A stretch of DNA of 64,000 nucleotides from the IMG/VR virus record IMGVR_UViG_3300042398_001385, positions 1 to 64,000 of that record; one strand, given 5' to 3'. The DNA comes from a virus. The notes beneath the pieces are model-generated. The model saw nothing but the letters and a program-made list of their open reading frames with translations, ran no database searches and was not told the DNA's origin. Of the stretch, positions 44,950 through 53,425 are shown piece by piece (positions within the stretch are counted from its first letter, which is position 1; each line of letters begins with the position of its first letter). A program made the position numbers and the translations under genes.

Positions 44950-45201
44950 ATGAATCAGAAAAACGTAAAAAAAAGAGAGATCCTAAGCTATAAGGATTTT
45001 ATGAAGGTCGTTAGCGATCCTTGGAATCCTGATAATCTTAGTAAGGAAGACAGAACAGGGTTACATAAAATATCACCTGAATCTGCATACGATTATGTGG
45101 GATATAAAGATGCTATTTTTAATAAAACATCTAAAATAGATTACCCAGGATATGGCGCTACTGAATCAGGAAGTGCTGCTTCAATAGGAATAACTGAATA
45201 A
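44950..45201 (+). CDS. Small putative internal head protein
   Basis: The 83-residue protein has EILSYKDFMKVVSDPWNP near its start, similar to the targeting motif (Tyr-x-x-Phe-hydrophobic) but without the usual Glu at the cut position. The rest is Tyr/Gly-rich and probably unstructured (ESAYDYVGYKDAIF; DYPGYGATESGSAAS). It lies 5 bp after the upstream stop and 12 bp before the acidic-repeat gene. Confidence 0.6.
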   Translation: MNQKNVKKREILSYKDFMKVVSDPWNPDNLSKEDRTGLHKISPESAYDYVGYKDAIFNKTSKIDYPGYGATESGSAASIGITE

Positions 45202-45213
45202 AAAACATAAAAA

Positions 45214-46047
45214 ATGGATAAAAAAATATTATCTTTCGAAGAATTTAGCTCAAAAAAACCTCAAGAATTGCCAGAAGAGAATGAATTCTGGAATGATATG
45301 GAAATAGAGGAGGAGGAAGAAGAAGAAGATGAAGAGGACGACATGGACCTAGAAGACGAAGAGGAAGATGACATGGACCTAGAAGACGAGGATGAAGAGG
45401 AAGATGACATGGACATGGAAGACGAGGACGAGGATGAAGACGAGGACGAAGAGGAAGATGACATGGACCTAGAAGACGAGGATGAAGACGAGGATGAAGA
45501 CGAGGATGAAGACGAGGATGAAGACGAAGACGAAGACGAGGATGAAGACGAGGATGAAGACGAGGATGAAGACGAGGATGAAGACGAAGACGAAGACGAG
45601 GATGAAGACGAGGATGAAGACGAGGATGAAGACGAAGACGAGGACGAAGACGAGGACGAAGACGAGGACGAAGACGAGGACGAAGACGAGGATGAAGACG
45701 AGGACGAAGACGAGGATGAAGAGGAAGATGACATGGATCTAGGAGACGAGGATGAAGAGGAAGATGACATGGATCTAGGAGACGAGGATGAAGACGAGGA
45801 TGAAGAGGAAGATGACATGGATCTAGGAGACGAGGATGAAGACGAGGATGAAGAGGAAGATGACATGGATCTAGGAGACGAGGAAGAAGAAGACGATGAA
45901 GAAGATGAAGAGGACGACATGGACCTAGAAGACGAAGAGGAGGAGGAAGAAGAAGAAGACACAGAAGAGGAGGATGAATCCGAATTAGAAGGTGAAGAAA
46001 ATAATGAAGTAGAGGTTATACGATTCGATAACTTCTTCGGTAAATAA
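45214..46047 (+). CDS. Hyperacidic Asp/Glu repeat protein with capsid-targeting-like start
   Basis: The start MDKKILSFEEFSSKKPQEL resembles the capsid-targeting motif. From about residue 29 to 260 the protein is almost only Asp and Glu: a central strictly alternating (Glu-Asp) run of roughly 80 residues, flanked by nine D-D-M-D-L/M motifs (four before, five after). It ends with VEVIRFDNFFGK. In T4 the core protein gp67 also has a long acidic tail, so an enlarged acidic core protein is the best analogy; a DNA-mimic effector is an alternative. A terminator follows 20 bp after the stop. Confidence 0.75.
   Translation: MDKKILSFEEFSSKKPQELPEENEFWNDMEIEEEEEEEDEEDDMDLEDEEEDDMDLEDEDEEEDDMDMEDEDEDEDEDEEEDDMDLEDEDEDEDEDEDEDEDEDEDEDEDEDEDEDEDEDEDEDEDEDEDEDEDEDEDEDEDEDEDEDEDEDEDEDEDEDEDEDEDEDEEEDDMDLGDEDEEEDDMDLGDEDEDEDEEEDDMDLGDEDEDEDEEEDDMDLGDEEEEDDEEDEEDDMDLEDEEEEEEEEDTEEEDESELEGEENNEVEVIRFDNFFGK
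45297..45960 (+). repeat. Acidic codon microsatellite, GAAGACGAGGAT-type units
   Basis: The DNA is a low-complexity array of 6 and 12 bp units (GAAGACGAGGAT, GAGGATGAA) with three longer units containing GATGACATGGATCTAGG near the 3' end. It encodes the Asp/Glu tract. Units are nearly identical, so copy number is likely to vary by slippage or recombination. Confidence 0.9.
45481..45600 (+). repeat. Exact 60-bp tandem duplication inside acidic tract
   Basis: Bases 45481-45540 and 45541-45600 are identical over all 60 positions, and 45601-45630 repeats the first 30. Silent differences (GAT/GAC, GAA/GAG) elsewhere in the tract are not shared so exactly, so this looks like a recent duplication. 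Confidence 0.93.
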
Positions 46048-46067
46048 TTTTTCCATTAAACATATTT

Positions 46068-46096
46068 AAAGCCCAGATTGATTCCGGGCTTTTTCT
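46068..46096 (+). terminator. Rho-independent terminator
   Basis: AAAGCCC (46068-46074) pairs with GGGCTTT (46086-46092) across an 11 nt loop, followed by a T-rich stretch. It lies 20 bp after the acidic-repeat stop and just before the RimK-fusion gene, so it should close the internal-protein operon. Confidence 0.8.
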
Positions 46097-46117
46097 TTGT
46101 TTATCGATATATACATT

Positions 46118-47617
46118 ATGGATTACTCATTACTAGAAAAGTTTGTATTTAAGGGAGTTAAAGGAAAGGAAAGACCCTTAACAGTTGTTATATTAACTAC
46201 TAAACTTGGTAAAAGTCTAAAAAATGCTCCAACAACAGATAAGATAATGAAAATCTGTGAGGAGAAGGGAGTTAGATGTATAATAATAGATACTGAAAAA
46301 GGATCTATACAAAAAACAATAAAAGGAACTTTTCTTATATCAAGCAGAGGGGGAAAACAACAAGAAATACATCTGGATAGAACCATAGTATTAACTAGAA
46401 GATCGTCTATAAAAAACAATGCAGCTAAGGGATTTTTTAAAAAAATGGAGGATCTAGGTTTTCCGTGTGTCAATTCCTATGATTCTGTTATTATATGTGA
46501 AGATAAACTACAGACTACAAGAAAATTACAGTTAGCTAAAATACCTGTTCCTAAAACATCATTAATATCATCTGAAGCTGATATAGATAAAGCAGTAGAA
46601 GAGGTTGGTGGTAATTATCCAGTTGTTTGTAAATTTCTATCAGGAACTAAAGGAATAGGTGTATTTATGATAGACTCTAGACCATCTCTAGTTTCTACCT
46701 TACAGGCTTTGTGGCACTTAGCACCAGGGACTGAAATAGTTTTACAAGAAAAAATAGATGCAGATTACGATCTTAGAATACACGTAGTTGCAGAAAGTGA
46801 TGGTATGGCAAGTAGAGAATACAAAGTCATAGCAGCAATGAAAAGAATAAAAATAGAGGGGGATTTTAGAACTAATTTTTCTTTAGGTGGTGAAACGGAG
46901 AATGTTAAGCTTTCGAAAGAAATAGAAAGGATAGCAATAGAATCTGCTAAAGCTACCGGATGTTTATGGTGTGGTGTAGATATTATAGTAGAAAAAGGAA
47001 AAAGTACATCAGCAGAGGAAAAACCTTATGTTCTAGAGGTTAATGCCTCTCCCGGAACTACTGGTATAGAAAAAACAACTGATATTCCTGTAACAGATAT
47101 GGTAGTAGATTTTCTTTTAGATAAGAAAAACTGGGTTAAACCTAAGAAAACTACCGGATTTAGAGAAATGGTGACTATATCTGGAGTAGGAACTTTTGTA
47201 GGTAAATTAGATACTGGTAACGGAGCAACTTCTTGTAGTTTACATGCAGACAGCATAGAGGAATCCGATGGTAAAGTTTACTGGAAGCTAGGTAATCAAG
47301 AATTTGTAAATAAAATAGTAGGTCAATCAAAAGCTGAGGTTGGTGAAAAAATACACCACAGAGCGGTTGTTAATCTCGATGTAGATTTCAATGGTCTTGT
47401 ATATAAGAAAGTTAAGTTCTCATTAGTAGATAGAACTGAAAAAAGTACCCCATTATTACTAAACAGGGATTTTTTAAGTTCCGCCGGATTAGTTGTAGAC
47501 CCTTCGGAGGATTTTGTTTTAACTGACAGACCTGAGGGATATTCACCAAAAGATGCAAAAGGAGATCCTATAGCTGGGGTTAAGGTAGTTAAATCAAACG
47601 GGAATTCCGAGAAATAA
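46118..47617 (+). CDS. RimK-like ATP-grasp ligase fused to RimB-type retropepsin domain
   Basis: I use the ATG at 46118 (MDYSLLEKFVFKG); a TTG-started extension would overlap the terminator. Residues about 105-330 are an ATP-grasp domain: TRKLQLAKIPVPKTSLI, PVVCKFLSGTKGIGVFMI, QEKIDADYDLRIHVV, AAMKRI, and PYVLEVNASPGTTGIE. This is RimK-type, the family that adds glutamate to ribosomal protein S6 C-termini. Residues about 345-490 match the RimB/retropepsin-like protease domain: GKLDTGNGATSCSLHAD, and LLLNRDFLSSAGLVVDP. 499 residues. Such fusions could add and trim poly-amino-acid tails. The 3' end overlaps the convergent asnB gene by 24 bp. Confidence 0.88.
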   Translation: MDYSLLEKFVFKGVKGKERPLTVVILTTKLGKSLKNAPTTDKIMKICEEKGVRCIIIDTEKGSIQKTIKGTFLISSRGGKQQEIHLDRTIVLTRRSSIKNNAAKGFFKKMEDLGFPCVNSYDSVIICEDKLQTTRKLQLAKIPVPKTSLISSEADIDKAVEEVGGNYPVVCKFLSGTKGIGVFMIDSRPSLVSTLQALWHLAPGTEIVLQEKIDADYDLRIHVVAESDGMASREYKVIAAMKRIKIEGDFRTNFSLGGETENVKLSKEIERIAIESAKATGCLWCGVDIIVEKGKSTSAEEKPYVLEVNASPGTTGIEKTTDIPVTDMVVDFLLDKKNWVKPKKTTGFREMVTISGVGTFVGKLDTGNGATSCSLHADSIEESDGKVYWKLGNQEFVNKIVGQSKAEVGEKIHHRAVVNLDVDFNGLVYKKVKFSLVDRTEKSTPLLLNRDFLSSAGLVVDPSEDFVLTDRPEGYSPKDAKGDPIAGVKVVKSNGNSEK

Positions 47618-49009
47618 TCTTATTACCTCTTTTCTATATTTAATCTGATCATCTATGATCATCTTATTTTTTAAAGCTAGTTTGCTTCTTTCTATTACAG
47701 AATCAGGAACTAATCCCTTAAAAGTATCCTTTAATATCTTTTTATTTTTTCTTTCCTCGAAAGGAAGACTTATAGCAAATCTAATTATATCGTGATTTAA
47801 AAAAGGACTTCTTAATTCTAGTGTATGCGCCATCGATAGCTTATCTAATCGGGGAAGATGATAATAAGTTAATTCGTGAAATATATCAGAATGCTGTGAA
47901 TCATACTCATTTATTCTTCTATATCCACCAAATAATTCATCTGCTCCGTCACCGGATATAACTATTCTTGTATTAGAACCTTTTTTTATTGCATCGAATA
48001 AATGATACTGAGGAACTACACTTCCCATATCAACTGGAGATTCGTTCCATTTTTTGTATATTTCTATGAGATTTTTTTTACCTGAATCGGATTCTATATC
48101 AATATTATAATTTAATCTTTTGGATTCTACATCCCAGTAGTATTCACAAGCTTTTACATATTCTTCATCTTCACCATTAGATATGGAATAAAAATCAACA
48201 TTTCCCCCAAGCTTTAGTAAAAGACCAGCAATTATTGAAGAATCCAATCCCCCTGATAAAAGTAGAGATGTTGGATAATTTTTAGATAATAATCTGGCTT
48301 CTACAGATTTTTCCATCTTATCAAAAAGCCATTCACATCTGTCATCATATGTATTTAGTCCTGCGTCGAAGAAGTTAAAATCGTAGTATTGGTCAGATAC
48401 ATTAATAATATGAGGAGAGTCTAGATTCCATTGATAGAATCTATTAGGTTCAAGCTTTTTTATACCTATAAAAGGAGTTTGTTCTGTAGCTAAATAACCA
48501 AATTTAGTAACGCCTGAAAAGAAAGATCTATCAAAATTGGGTCTTTCATTTTCTTCATATAATCCTTTTATCTCTGAACAGATCTCTCCTTTTTCGTTAC
48601 GATATAAACATTTTTTTCCAAGAGGATCTGTAAAAGCATAAATATCTCTTTTTTTAGTGTCAACCAAAACTATAGCCCAAAATCCATCCCATGAAACTAT
48701 GTGTGAATCATATAAAGCCTGTAGTATACCTATTCCTCCAAATTGGAATGTTGAAAACAATTTTTGTAAATAAGCTGTATCTGATTCGTAATTTCCGTAA
48801 TTAAAAATCTCTCCATTAAACAATAGCCATCTATCTTCACCTATTTGTATAGGCTGTGACCAAGAATCCCCATCTACTGTTTGTATAGGAAGTCTATGAT
48901 GTACTAAACAAAGGTCATCCTTATAAACTACATTATGTTCAATTCCTCTATGAGCAATAGACATTATTCTTTCCTCACTTGCTCTTTTTGCTACTAATAT
49001 ACCACACAT
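47594..49009 (-). CDS. asnB: Asparagine synthetase (glutamine-hydrolysing)
   Basis: Cys2 (MCGILVAKRASEERI) is the glutaminase nucleophile, followed by RGIEH, HHRLPIQTVD and LFNGEIFNYGNYESDT, class II amidotransferase motifs, in residues 1 to about 190. The synthetase domain has the PPi loop LLLSGGLDSSIIAG, ISGDGADELFGGYRR and LELRSPFLNHDIIRFA. It is 471 residues, shorter than AsnB (about 550). It makes amide from glutamine and ATP; in polysaccharide clusters relatives amidate uronic acids, so the substrate may not be aspartate. Confidence 0.93.
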   Translation of the reverse strand: MCGILVAKRASEERIMSIAHRGIEHNVVYKDDLCLVHHRLPIQTVDGDSWSQPIQIGEDRWLLFNGEIFNYGNYESDTAYLQKLFSTFQFGGIGILQALYDSHIVSWDGFWAIVLVDTKKRDIYAFTDPLGKKCLYRNEKGEICSEIKGLYEENERPNFDRSFFSGVTKFGYLATEQTPFIGIKKLEPNRFYQWNLDSPHIINVSDQYYDFNFFDAGLNTYDDRCEWLFDKMEKSVEARLLSKNYPTSLLLSGGLDSSIIAGLLLKLGGNVDFYSISNGEDEEYVKACEYYWDVESKRLNYNIDIESDSGKKNLIEIYKKWNESPVDMGSVVPQYHLFDAIKKGSNTRIVISGDGADELFGGYRRINEYDSQHSDIFHELTYYHLPRLDKLSMAHTLELRSPFLNHDIIRFAISLPFEERKNKKILKDTFKGLVPDSVIERSKLALKNKMIIDDQIKYRKEVIRLFLGIPV

Positions 49010-49011
49010 AT

Positions 49012-49548
49012 TTAAATTCTTCTAATTTCTTGTTTAAACCTCACTACCGACTCCAAATCGAAGTTATTATTGAAAACCTTTACATCCACTCCCAAGTCTC
49101 TTAAAAGCAAAGAAAACTCAGTGAAAAGGGATCTTTCTTCTTCTACTCTAGAATCGTCCTGATCCCATATATCTTTAGTTCTTTTTTCTGACCATTGTCC
49201 TTGAACAACTATTATTTTAGTATTCCTAAAAAGTCCTCTTTTGTTAAAATTTATAAGATCTTTTTCTGCTTGCTTTTTAGTTACTCTTCCTTGAAAAACG
49301 CCCCAAACAGAATTGGTAAGTATTCCTCTGTCGACTACCATTTTATCTAGAAATCCGGATGAATTTAATTCGTGAAGCATTACCTCTTTGCCTAACCCAA
49401 ACCAATGGACCTCTTCGGATTGCTTACCAAAGTCCCAGGTAGAAAAATTGGAATTAAAATCGAATTTAAAAACGGGAAGATCCGTTTGTTTTGATATAAG
49501 ATATGATTTACCGGATTTTCTTGATCCTTCTACAATAATAAGGGGCAT
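49012..49548 (-). CDS. P-loop kinase (nucleotide kinase-like)
   Basis: The 178-residue protein has a Walker A loop IIVEGSRKSGKSYLISKQ, KMVVDRGILTNSVWG with a D-R-G/x like thymidylate kinases, IIVVQGQWSEKRTKD and a lid-like region DIWDQDDSRVEEERSL. This fits the dNMP kinase-like P-loop fold; the substrate cannot be assigned. It is transcribed 2 bp before asnB. Confidence 0.75.
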   Translation of the reverse strand: MPLIIVEGSRKSGKSYLISKQTDLPVFKFDFNSNFSTWDFGKQSEEVHWFGLGKEVMLHELNSSGFLDKMVVDRGILTNSVWGVFQGRVTKKQAEKDLINFNKRGLFRNTKIIVVQGQWSEKRTKDIWDQDDSRVEEERSLFTEFSLLLRDLGVDVKVFNNNFDLESVVRFKQEIRRI

Positions 49549-49607
49549 AACCTTTGTTTATGATTATACCCCTAAAGTAATTAAAAATTTCTATTATTCT
49601 TGTTTTT

Positions 49608-51620
49608 TTATGCTGCACTAACCCCGTCGGCGTATGTCATTTTTCCTCCTGCTGCCTTAAGTACTTTTAATAGAGTAGATTTTAAGTTATCTCCTGTGTA
49701 TGTCTTGCCTTTAAATGTCATGCTCCTACCTCCTTTGTCCCATGTACCTCTTATTGCTGTAGCAATCTTTCCTGTATATGTTCCCGTGTTAAATTGCCCT
49801 TGGTCATCAAAGAATATGAACAATTTACTAAGATCAGTATCCCAGTCTAAACTTACATTAAGATATCCTTCAACCCACCATCTTTTTCCTTCAGCATCCC
49901 ATTTTAGATCTTTACCTAGCCATTCAGCAACCTTAGATATTTCTTTAGCTTGGTTCATTTTTCTTGCTTCTGCAAAATTTAATTTACATTCTATAAAATC
50001 AGATAAGTCTTTTTCTGCGCCCATCAAAGAAAATTTTATCGTCTTAGATGATTTTTTGTAAGTTCCTGGGTAGCTTTTAAATGATGTAAATTTACCAGGT
50101 AAGTAGTATTTATAATCAGTATTTCCTGCCCTGTATATAACTGCTGTTACATATCCTGCAGTTCCGTAGGATATTGTACTTTCTACATAATATCTTTTTT
50201 CCTTATCAGAATCTATAGTAGATTTGCTGTTATATTTTTTAAATTCTGTGAATAGATCCTCCATCTCCTGAATACTTAATTCTCTAGAATCTAATAATTC
50301 GCTATCATATTTAGAACCGTATTCTTTCCATGCTTTTCTTATATAGCTGTTATTATGATCTCCTTCTTTATCCAAATTGTTATTTTTTGCCCAATCTCCT
50401 TGATTTTTAATTACCCATTCTCTAAATTTATTTCCTTCAGTCTCATTTGCAAAAGGGGTTTTAGGTAGTTCATCCATTTTAAATTTTGGAGGAGCGGTAG
50501 AAGAAGATTTAGAGCCGGAAGATTTAGAACCAGAAGATGATCCAGATCCTCCTTTACTCATAGCAGCAATAGCAGCATCAACATCAAAATCGTCCGATTC
50601 ATTAACTCTGTTTCTCATAAAATCAGAGAAAGTTACTATCTTATAATTATTGTCTATAGAAATACTCTCTTTCAGACTTGTTAGAACCTCTACGAATGCT
50701 TTGGTTATATTACCTGTAGTATCTCCGGATAATGTTGTATATTTTTTAACCAATCCTGCTTTAACCCCCCTTATAACGTTTGCAGTATTTGCTCTTAAAG
50801 TAGGACCAGGATTACTAGGATTTTTATATACGATTTTCCAATCTGGCTGTTCCGCTAATTTTGTACTTTTATATTTATTATAAATTAGTAACTTAACTGC
50901 CTTTATTGTCTCTGCTTGTTTTCCAGTATAAGCAGCTTTTCTTTGTACAATTGTTTCTGCTACTTCTATTTTACCCGTTGATCCTGTACCTCCTGTACCT
51001 CCTGTACCTCCTGTAGATCCTTTTACATTTAATTTTGTTAAATATAATTTAGCCTCGTCAAATAGATCTTTAATTTCTTGTATTTTAGTTTCTAACTCTC
51101 TGTTTGATTGATCTACTGGTCTTTCTTCTATATCTTTGTTCTTGTCGTCTGACCATTTTTTAGAAAGTTCCTCGTACTCAGTAGCTATTTCTACGTATTG
51201 ATCTCTAAGTGTTCTTATTATAACATCATCCTTTCCTATTTCGAATTCACCGCCCTCTTTTTTAGCTTTGTCGTACGTACTAACTAAAAGATCTAGAACT
51301 CTATTTTTAAGAGAGTTCATAGAATCTAAATTTGTTTCGTAGTATTTATATCCAGCAGATCCACTTCTAGCAGTATTCATCATCGAGCTAACTTCTGCCA
51401 TTATCTGATCTCTTAATAGCTCAAGAGCATTTATGAAAGCATTCGTTTTAAATTTTCCGCTAGCATCTGAAAATTTATCCTCGTATTTTTTTTTCTTTCT
51501 GTTTACTCTATCAACCTTATCCCCGGATGCTGTTCTATCTTTACCTCTAGCCTCTTCTAGGGGAGATACAGATTTCATGTTTTCTAATAGGGAAGAAAAT
51601 TTATTGCTAAAATATTTCAT
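49608..51620 (-). CDS. Large putative internal head protein with two targeting-like motifs
   Basis: The 670-residue protein starts MKYFSNKFSSLLENMKS (targeting-like, cut after LLE or PLEE). A coiled-coil part of about 190 residues follows, then the Gly-Thr linker GSTGGTGGTGGTGSTG, then a helical part resembling the neighbouring 196-residue protein. A second, internal motif near residue 330, IVTFSDFMRNRVNESDDFD, suggests fusion of two tagged proteins. Then come a Ser-rich stretch and a globular end with FREWVIKNQGDWAKNNN and YIRKAWKEYG, a pattern seen in small cell-wall-type modules, uncertain. It is the last gene of the head operon. Confidence 0.65.
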   Translation of the reverse strand: MKYFSNKFSSLLENMKSVSPLEEARGKDRTASGDKVDRVNRKKKKYEDKFSDASGKFKTNAFINALELLRDQIMAEVSSMMNTARSGSAGYKYYETNLDSMNSLKNRVLDLLVSTYDKAKKEGGEFEIGKDDVIIRTLRDQYVEIATEYEELSKKWSDDKNKDIEERPVDQSNRELETKIQEIKDLFDEAKLYLTKLNVKGSTGGTGGTGGTGSTGKIEVAETIVQRKAAYTGKQAETIKAVKLLIYNKYKSTKLAEQPDWKIVYKNPSNPGPTLRANTANVIRGVKAGLVKKYTTLSGDTTGNITKAFVEVLTSLKESISIDNNYKIVTFSDFMRNRVNESDDFDVDAAIAAMSKGGSGSSSGSKSSGSKSSSTAPPKFKMDELPKTPFANETEGNKFREWVIKNQGDWAKNNNLDKEGDHNNSYIRKAWKEYGSKYDSELLDSRELSIQEMEDLFTEFKKYNSKSTIDSDKEKRYYVESTISYGTAGYVTAVIYRAGNTDYKYYLPGKFTSFKSYPGTYKKSSKTIKFSLMGAEKDLSDFIECKLNFAEARKMNQAKEISKVAEWLGKDLKWDAEGKRWWVEGYLNVSLDWDTDLSKLFIFFDDQGQFNTGTYTGKIATAIRGTWDKGGRSMTFKGKTYTGDNLKSTLLKVLKAAGGKMTYADGVSAA

Positions 51621-51632
51621 CTTTTATTTTTT

Positions 51633-52223
51633 TTATACTTTTTTTGTTTCCTGTTTAGCTTTTTCTAAAGTAGTTAATGCGTTAGTTATAAACTCTTTAA
51701 CCGCTGTAACTAAAGCAGTATTTGTAATTTCTGTCCCATATTTTTGCGAATAAGCTGACAGTAACTGAGATATCTTAGCAACTCCTTTATTTATTGAATC
51801 GTAAGCCTTTTTAAAATCCTCTGAGCTTTCTGCTATCTTTTTTACCTCTGTAGAAGCATTCATTGTCTGCCATTTAGTAATAATATCTTTAGAAATTATG
51901 TCCAAATTTATATCAGCTTTTTGTGAGTTTAATTTAATAAAATCAAACATCTCTGCTGCATATCTAGCTTTAACAGTTTCGTCAGTTATAGAATTCATAA
52001 AATAATTATACTCATCATATATTAACTGAAATATCTTAACAGCATATTCAGTGGCATATTTTATTTTATATTCTGATGTTCCTGGTTTTAAAAAAGCACC
52101 AGTACCTCCAGTAGATCCTTGATCTATAAGTGTTTCTCCCTCCTCATTTATTCTTGAATATTTCTTAGCAGTTTCTGTAATAGATTCAAAAAGAGGGTTA
52201 TATTCTAATCTTTTATTGTACAT
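51633..52223 (-). CDS. Helical putative core protein
   Basis: The 196-residue protein has NPLFESITETAKKYSRINEE near its N-terminus, similar to NPVFESLRSSLNEG in the 866-residue protein, with a possible cut after R-I-N-E. A GSTGGTG linker follows, then a helical domain: YATEYAVKIFQLIYDEY and the end ALVTAVKEFITNALTTLEKA. The last parts resemble the middle of the 670-residue protein (ETIKAVKLLIYNKY; KAFVEVLTSLKES), suggesting paralogy. The upstream sequence contains a TATAAATA. Confidence 0.65.
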   Translation of the reverse strand: MYNKRLEYNPLFESITETAKKYSRINEEGETLIDQGSTGGTGAFLKPGTSEYKIKYATEYAVKIFQLIYDEYNYFMNSITDETVKARYAAEMFDFIKLNSQKADINLDIISKDIITKWQTMNASTEVKKIAESSEDFKKAYDSINKGVAKISQLLSAYSQKYGTEITNTALVTAVKEFITNALTTLEKAKQETKKV

Positions 52224-52251
52224 TTTTTAAGATTTTTATTTATATATCATA

Positions 52252-52539
52252 TTATTTGATGGATTCCATCTTTTTATATGCTACAGATTTTTTTTGAAAT
52301 TCTGCAACTTTCTTTTGTAGTTCTATTGATTGTTGATTAAGAGACTCACTTTTAGTTAGTGTTCCGTCTTTTTCTCTTTTCTGTAAATTAGCAATAGCAA
52401 GATCTATATCAGATATCCTTTTATCTATATCCATTATTTGTTTTTCTGCATCTGTTTTAGCTTGGAGCTCTTTTGTTTTTTGCTGAGTGTTTTCTTGCTC
52501 TAAAACAAATTCGTGTATTTTAAATATTCGATTCTGCAT
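52252..52539 (-). CDS. Small coiled-coil internal protein with targeting-like start
   Basis: The 95-residue protein begins MQNRIFKIHEFVLEQENTQ; F-x-x-x-x-F-V-L-E is targeting-like, with a predicted cut after Glu14. The remainder is one long coiled coil (DIDLAIANLQKREKDGTLTK and flanks) rich in Lys, Glu and Gln. The ATG overlaps the upstream gene by 20 bp. It is a candidate core or scaffold component. Confidence 0.65.
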   Translation of the reverse strand: MQNRIFKIHEFVLEQENTQQKTKELQAKTDAEKQIMDIDKRISDIDLAIANLQKREKDGTLTKSESLNQQSIELQKKVAEFQKKSVAYKKMESIK

Positions 52540-53413
52540 ATCTTCTATTTTTCATTTCCCTTTCAATGGTATTTACTCTGCTTCTTACTCGATCTATATT
52601 TTTTCTTAAATGATATTTTACATTCATTTCCTTTCTATCTAAGGTAGCTAAAGTATCTGATTCCCCTTGTCTTTCTGCTATCTTACGGTCTCTTTTAATA
52701 TTATCTATTGCTCTTGAATAAGTATCCTCCAATTCAAAAAAGAAGTCCCTTATTTGAGTATAATATTTATTAAGATTGTTCTGATCCAGGGATCTAGTTA
52801 ATGCTGAAGCCTCTTTCGGCTGCATGTTTAGAAAATTTAAAACATCCTCGCTCATTTTAGGTGGAATCTCAATTGTAGGCATATAAGAGGGTCTTTCTTT
52901 TATTTCCTCGTAGAAAGAAGCCTTCCTATTAGCATCCCTAACCAAAGCATCAAATTCTGAATTTATTTGATTTAAAAATCCCGAATCTGATATAGATCCT
53001 ATGTTCTTCATTAATTTTTCTTTGGTTTCCACTTCAACTTTAGCAACTTCTGAAGCAAAAAAAGCTTCTAACTTCGGTTCATCGTCTATAATTGATCTAG
53101 CTTCTTTGGTTAGTGCATTTATTTCCTGTCCCTTTAGAGCGGAATAAGTTCTACTTTGTCTTCTTAAATTGGTAACAGTAAATCTATATTCAGGACTATT
53201 ATCTCTATCAAGTCCATTTATTTCTTTTTCTATAGAAATAACATTAGAAACCTCTTCGTTTCTAGCTTCTCTTATTTTTTTGATAATATTTTCTATCTTA
53301 CCTTTTTTTGAGGTAAAAAAGTCCTTAACACCACCAAATAATGAAGATAAAAATCCTTCATCTATCCTATCGAAATCCTCTAGTCTTTGTATGTATTTTT
53401 TATTAAATTCCAT
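52520..53413 (-). CDS. Coiled-coil prohead core protein candidate
   Basis: After MEFNKKYIQRLEDFDRIDEG (cut expected after I-D-E, residue 19) comes FLSSLFGGVKDFFTSKKGK, similar to the post-cut segments in two other core proteins. The rest of the 297 residues is a long, charged coiled coil with many Arg/Glu/Lys (KDRKEIAERQGE-like runs). This layout, an acidic short leader followed by an amphipathic helix and coiled coil, suits a scaffold or core protein. Its place right after the MCP operon supports this. Confidence 0.7.
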   Translation of the reverse strand: MEFNKKYIQRLEDFDRIDEGFLSSLFGGVKDFFTSKKGKIENIIKKIREARNEEVSNVISIEKEINGLDRDNSPEYRFTVTNLRRQSRTYSALKGQEINALTKEARSIIDDEPKLEAFFASEVAKVEVETKEKLMKNIGSISDSGFLNQINSEFDALVRDANRKASFYEEIKERPSYMPTIEIPPKMSEDVLNFLNMQPKEASALTRSLDQNNLNKYYTQIRDFFFELEDTYSRAIDNIKRDRKIAERQGESDTLATLDRKEMNVKYHLRKNIDRVRSRVNTIEREMKNRRYAESNI

Positions 53414-53425
53414 ATTAATAATTTT

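Noticed and set aside
45482-45742. Lys/Arg/Thr/Met repeat ORF on the plus strand
   Set aside because: It is the +1 frame of the same acidic array; it has no separate start context or non-repeat sequence.
45261-45962. 233-residue poly-serine ORF on the minus strand
   Set aside because: It is the reverse complement of the Asp/Glu repeat (GAC/GAT/GAG/GAA read as Ser/Arg codons) and starts and ends within it.
46097-46117. TTG-started extension of the RimK fusion (MFIDIYI)
   Set aside because: It begins in the T-run of the terminator; the ATG at 46118 is better placed.
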